A DNA stretch of 8,803 bases, taken from the NCBI GenBank assembly GCA_017515355.1, contig JAFWGD010000049.1:1-8803 (forward strand), given 5' to 3'. The notes beneath the pieces were generated by a model. It made no database searches. It saw nothing but the letters and a program-made list of their open reading frames with translations, and had not been told where the DNA came from. The position numbers and the translations under genes are program-made. The DNA is from Coriobacteriales bacterium. Lineage in GTDB: Bacteria; Actinomycetota; Coriobacteriia; Coriobacteriales; CADBOM01. Positions 7,282 through 8,803 of the stretch are shown here, in pieces. Numbering within the stretch: position 1 is the stretch's first letter; every line of letters begins with the position of its first letter.

Positions 7282-7323
7282 TTGACGGGTCGATAGGCCA
7301 AACGTTTACAAGAGTTTTACAAG
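7282..7323 (+). promoter_or_regulatory. Candidate promoter and 8-bp direct repeat upstream of the FAD oxidoreductase
   Basis: TTGACG (7282-7287) is followed after 17 nt by TTTACA (7305-7310), a plausible -35 with a weak -10. The sequence TTTACAAG occurs twice, at 7305-7312 and 7316-7323, offset by 11 bp, about one helical turn. That spacing is typical of paired operator half-sites on one face of the DNA. It overlaps the putative -10 and start region, so a bound regulator would be expected to repress. Promoter and operator are both inferences. Confidence 0.35.
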
Positions 7324-7351
7324 GACGCGTCCATTCGATGAAGGGGGTCCT

Positions 7352-8803
7352 GTGAGAGAGAACGCGACGACGACGATCTCCTGCGACGTTGCGGTTGCGG
7401 GGCTTGGTGCTTCCGGCCTCATGGCAGCTTATGGAGCCGCGAAGGCGGGTGCGCGCGTCGTGGCGATAGAAGCTGCGCCATCGATGGCAGGCACCACCAA
7501 CATGCGCACGAGCGCGGCCTTCGCAGTCGGCTCATCGCTGCAGCAATCGTCCCCGGAGCCCCTCGGCATCGAGGAGTACATGGCGTGGATCAACAAGGGA
7601 ACGAACTACCAATCCAACCAGAAGGCCATGCGCGCGATCATTGAGGCCAGCGGTCGCGCCATCGATGCCTTCGTCGAGGCGGGGATGCCCTTCGACGTCG
7701 ATTTCGAGCGCACCGATTCGAACACTCCGATGATGGTGCGGGGCGGACATCTCTACGGTTTCAATGGCCCCGAGCGCGCAGAGGCCTTCTCCCGCCTTGC
7801 CGAAAGCGTTGGCGTGCAGTGCATCTTCAACACCGCGCTCACGGGGCTGATCTATGACGAAAACGGCATCATGGCAGGGATTCTGTGCGATGGCGAGGCT
7901 TCTCGGATAGAAGCGGGGGCGGTCATCATCGCCACCGGAGGATTCCTCGGCAGTCCCGAGGAGGTTGCGAAGCGCTTCGCTGGCGCGAGCATCGTCTGCG
8001 GCGGCAATCCCCTCTGCAAGGGCGCTGGCATCAACGCTGCGATCGAGGCTGGCGCGCAGATCGGCAAGTGCTTCAGCATCTCGATGAATGAATATGGCGG
8101 TGCGAATCCCAAGGCATCGCCGAGCTACTCATACAGGCCCGGATACAACACCAACGAGGCGCTCCGCCTTCCGATCTTCGGCAGGCTTCTCGTCGATGCG
8201 CAGGGAGAGCGCTTCGTCGACGAGGGGGTGATGTGCGAGCGCACGATGTTCTGCTGCGAGCCGATGCTTCGCAGCAGCTGCAGCTACGCCATCTGCGACG
8301 AGGCGTTCATGCGCCGTTGGGAAAGCGAACCCGTCGCGCACTTCATGGGAGATGCTCGCATGCAGGGGATGTTTGCGGAGTTCTTCGCATCCGATATTCG
8401 CGAGCAGTTCGCCAAGGCGGTCGAAGAGGGCTGGGCCTTCTCGGCCAGCTCGATCGAGGAGATCGCCGAGCGATTCGAGCTGCCGCGCCTGCCCCAGACC
8501 GTCGCCGAATACAACGAGTGCTGCGCAGATGGTCGCGATACGCTCTTCTTCAAGGACGCCAAGTATCTCGCGGCTGTCGCCGAGCCTCCTTTCTACTGCG
8601 TGCAGAGCTCGCCTTGCGGTTGGCTTTCGCTTGGTGGGATCCGCTGCAACGGCAGCATGCAGGCGCTCGACTCCAATGGCAAGCCGATTCCTGCGCTCTT
8701 CGTCGCTGGCGCCGATGCAGATATCTTCACCTCTCCATATTACGCGCCAGGGTCAGCCAATGGATTCGCCATCGGATCGGGACTGATTGCGGGAGAGACG
8801 GCC
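7352..8803 (+). CDS. FAD-dependent oxidoreductase, fumarate reductase/ketosteroid dehydrogenase-like flavoprotein (3' end cut)
   Basis: An open frame runs from GTG 7352 to the window end (484 codons, no stop). The FAD-binding fold opens CDVAVAGLGASGLMAAYGAA (GxGxxG at 17-22), with an acidic residue at E40 ending the second strand. Later blocks are VIIATGGFLGS, GRLLVDAQGERFVDEGV and a C-terminal FAD segment FVAGADADIFTSPYYAPGSA then NGFAIGSGLIAGE. This is the FAD_binding_2 pattern of soluble fumarate reductases, urocanate reductases and 3-ketosteroid dehydrogenases. The usual end comes soon after the last motif, so only a few residues are probably missing. There is no signal peptide, FMN-binding or haem domain before the fold, so it should be cytoplasmic. 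The HHTMGG-type block of fumarate reductases is replaced by PCGWLSLGGI, so fumarate is doubtful as substrate. GTG is chosen because AGGGGG lies 4 nt upstream, and the next in-frame ATG (7421) would remove the GxGxxG motif. Substrate and partner are unknown. Confidence 0.88.
   Translation, partial: MRENATTTISCDVAVAGLGASGLMAAYGAAKAGARVVAIEAAPSMAGTTNMRTSAAFAVGSSLQQSSPEPLGIEEYMAWINKGTNYQSNQKAMRAIIEASGRAIDAFVEAGMPFDVDFERTDSNTPMMVRGGHLYGFNGPERAEAFSRLAESVGVQCIFNTALTGLIYDENGIMAGILCDGEASRIEAGAVIIATGGFLGSPEEVAKRFAGASIVCGGNPLCKGAGINAAIEAGAQIGKCFSISMNEYGGANPKASPSYSYRPGYNTNEALRLPIFGRLLVDAQGERFVDEGVMCERTMFCCEPMLRSSCSYAICDEAFMRRWESEPVAHFMGDARMQGMFAEFFASDIREQFAKAVEEGWAFSASSIEEIAERFELPRLPQTVAEYNECCADGRDTLFFKDAKYLAAVAEPPFYCVQSSPCGWLSLGGIRCNGSMQALDSNGKPIPALFVAGADADIFTSPYYAPGSANGFAIGSGLIAGETA

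Noticed and set aside
6941..7282. Minus-strand open frame of 113 codons starting at 7282 and entering carA.
   Set aside because: It begins upstream of the carAB promoter, runs through the terminator hairpin and overlaps carA out of frame; CarA itself is unambiguous.

Overview
The window looks like chromosomal DNA from a moderately GC-rich anaerobic actinobacterium, most likely of the class Coriobacteriia (Eggerthella/Slackia/Adlercreutzia-like). This rests on the GC-rich coding style, a T-box leader, and two flavoenzymes (an Old Yellow Enzyme/2-enoate reductase type with an Fe-S motif, and a fumarate-reductase-like FAD oxidoreductase) of kinds that are abundant in that group. It is an inference from gene content, not an alignment.

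Layout. (1) Positions 1-238, minus strand: the first 79 codons of a TrpB2-type tryptophan synthase beta chain, running off the left edge. (2) Positions 239-640: its long 5' leader, a tryptophan T-box riboswitch with Stem I, a UGG specifier codon, a Stem II pseudoknot, Stem III, the T-box antiterminator motif and an intrinsic terminator. (3) Positions 640-824: a divergent promoter region. (4) Positions 825-2790, plus strand: an Old Yellow Enzyme/2-enoate-reductase-type FMN/Fe-S/FAD reductase whose reading frame breaks near 2212-2220. (5) Positions 2791-2879: a strong symmetric hairpin between convergent genes, probably a bidirectional terminator. (6) Positions 2880-7152, minus strand: the carAB operon for carbamoyl phosphate synthetase, the two genes overlapping by 8 bp, with a near-consensus promoter and a very short leader carrying an intrinsic terminator. 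(7) Positions 7352-8803, plus strand: a cytoplasmic FAD-dependent oxidoreductase starting at GTG, truncated by the right edge and probably almost complete.

How the parts fit. The trpB2 leader senses uncharged tRNA-Trp: the specifier codon, the T-box bulge base and the regulated enzyme agree independently. carAB supplies carbamoyl phosphate for pyrimidines and arginine and appears to be controlled by premature termination. The two flavoenzymes are typical of anaerobes that reduce organic electron acceptors; their substrates cannot be read from sequence. No mobile element, CRISPR array, tRNA or rRNA was seen. I found no convincing new multi-gene system. The points most worth checking are the frame break in the enoate reductase, the compact carAB leader and the Trp T-box on trpB2.
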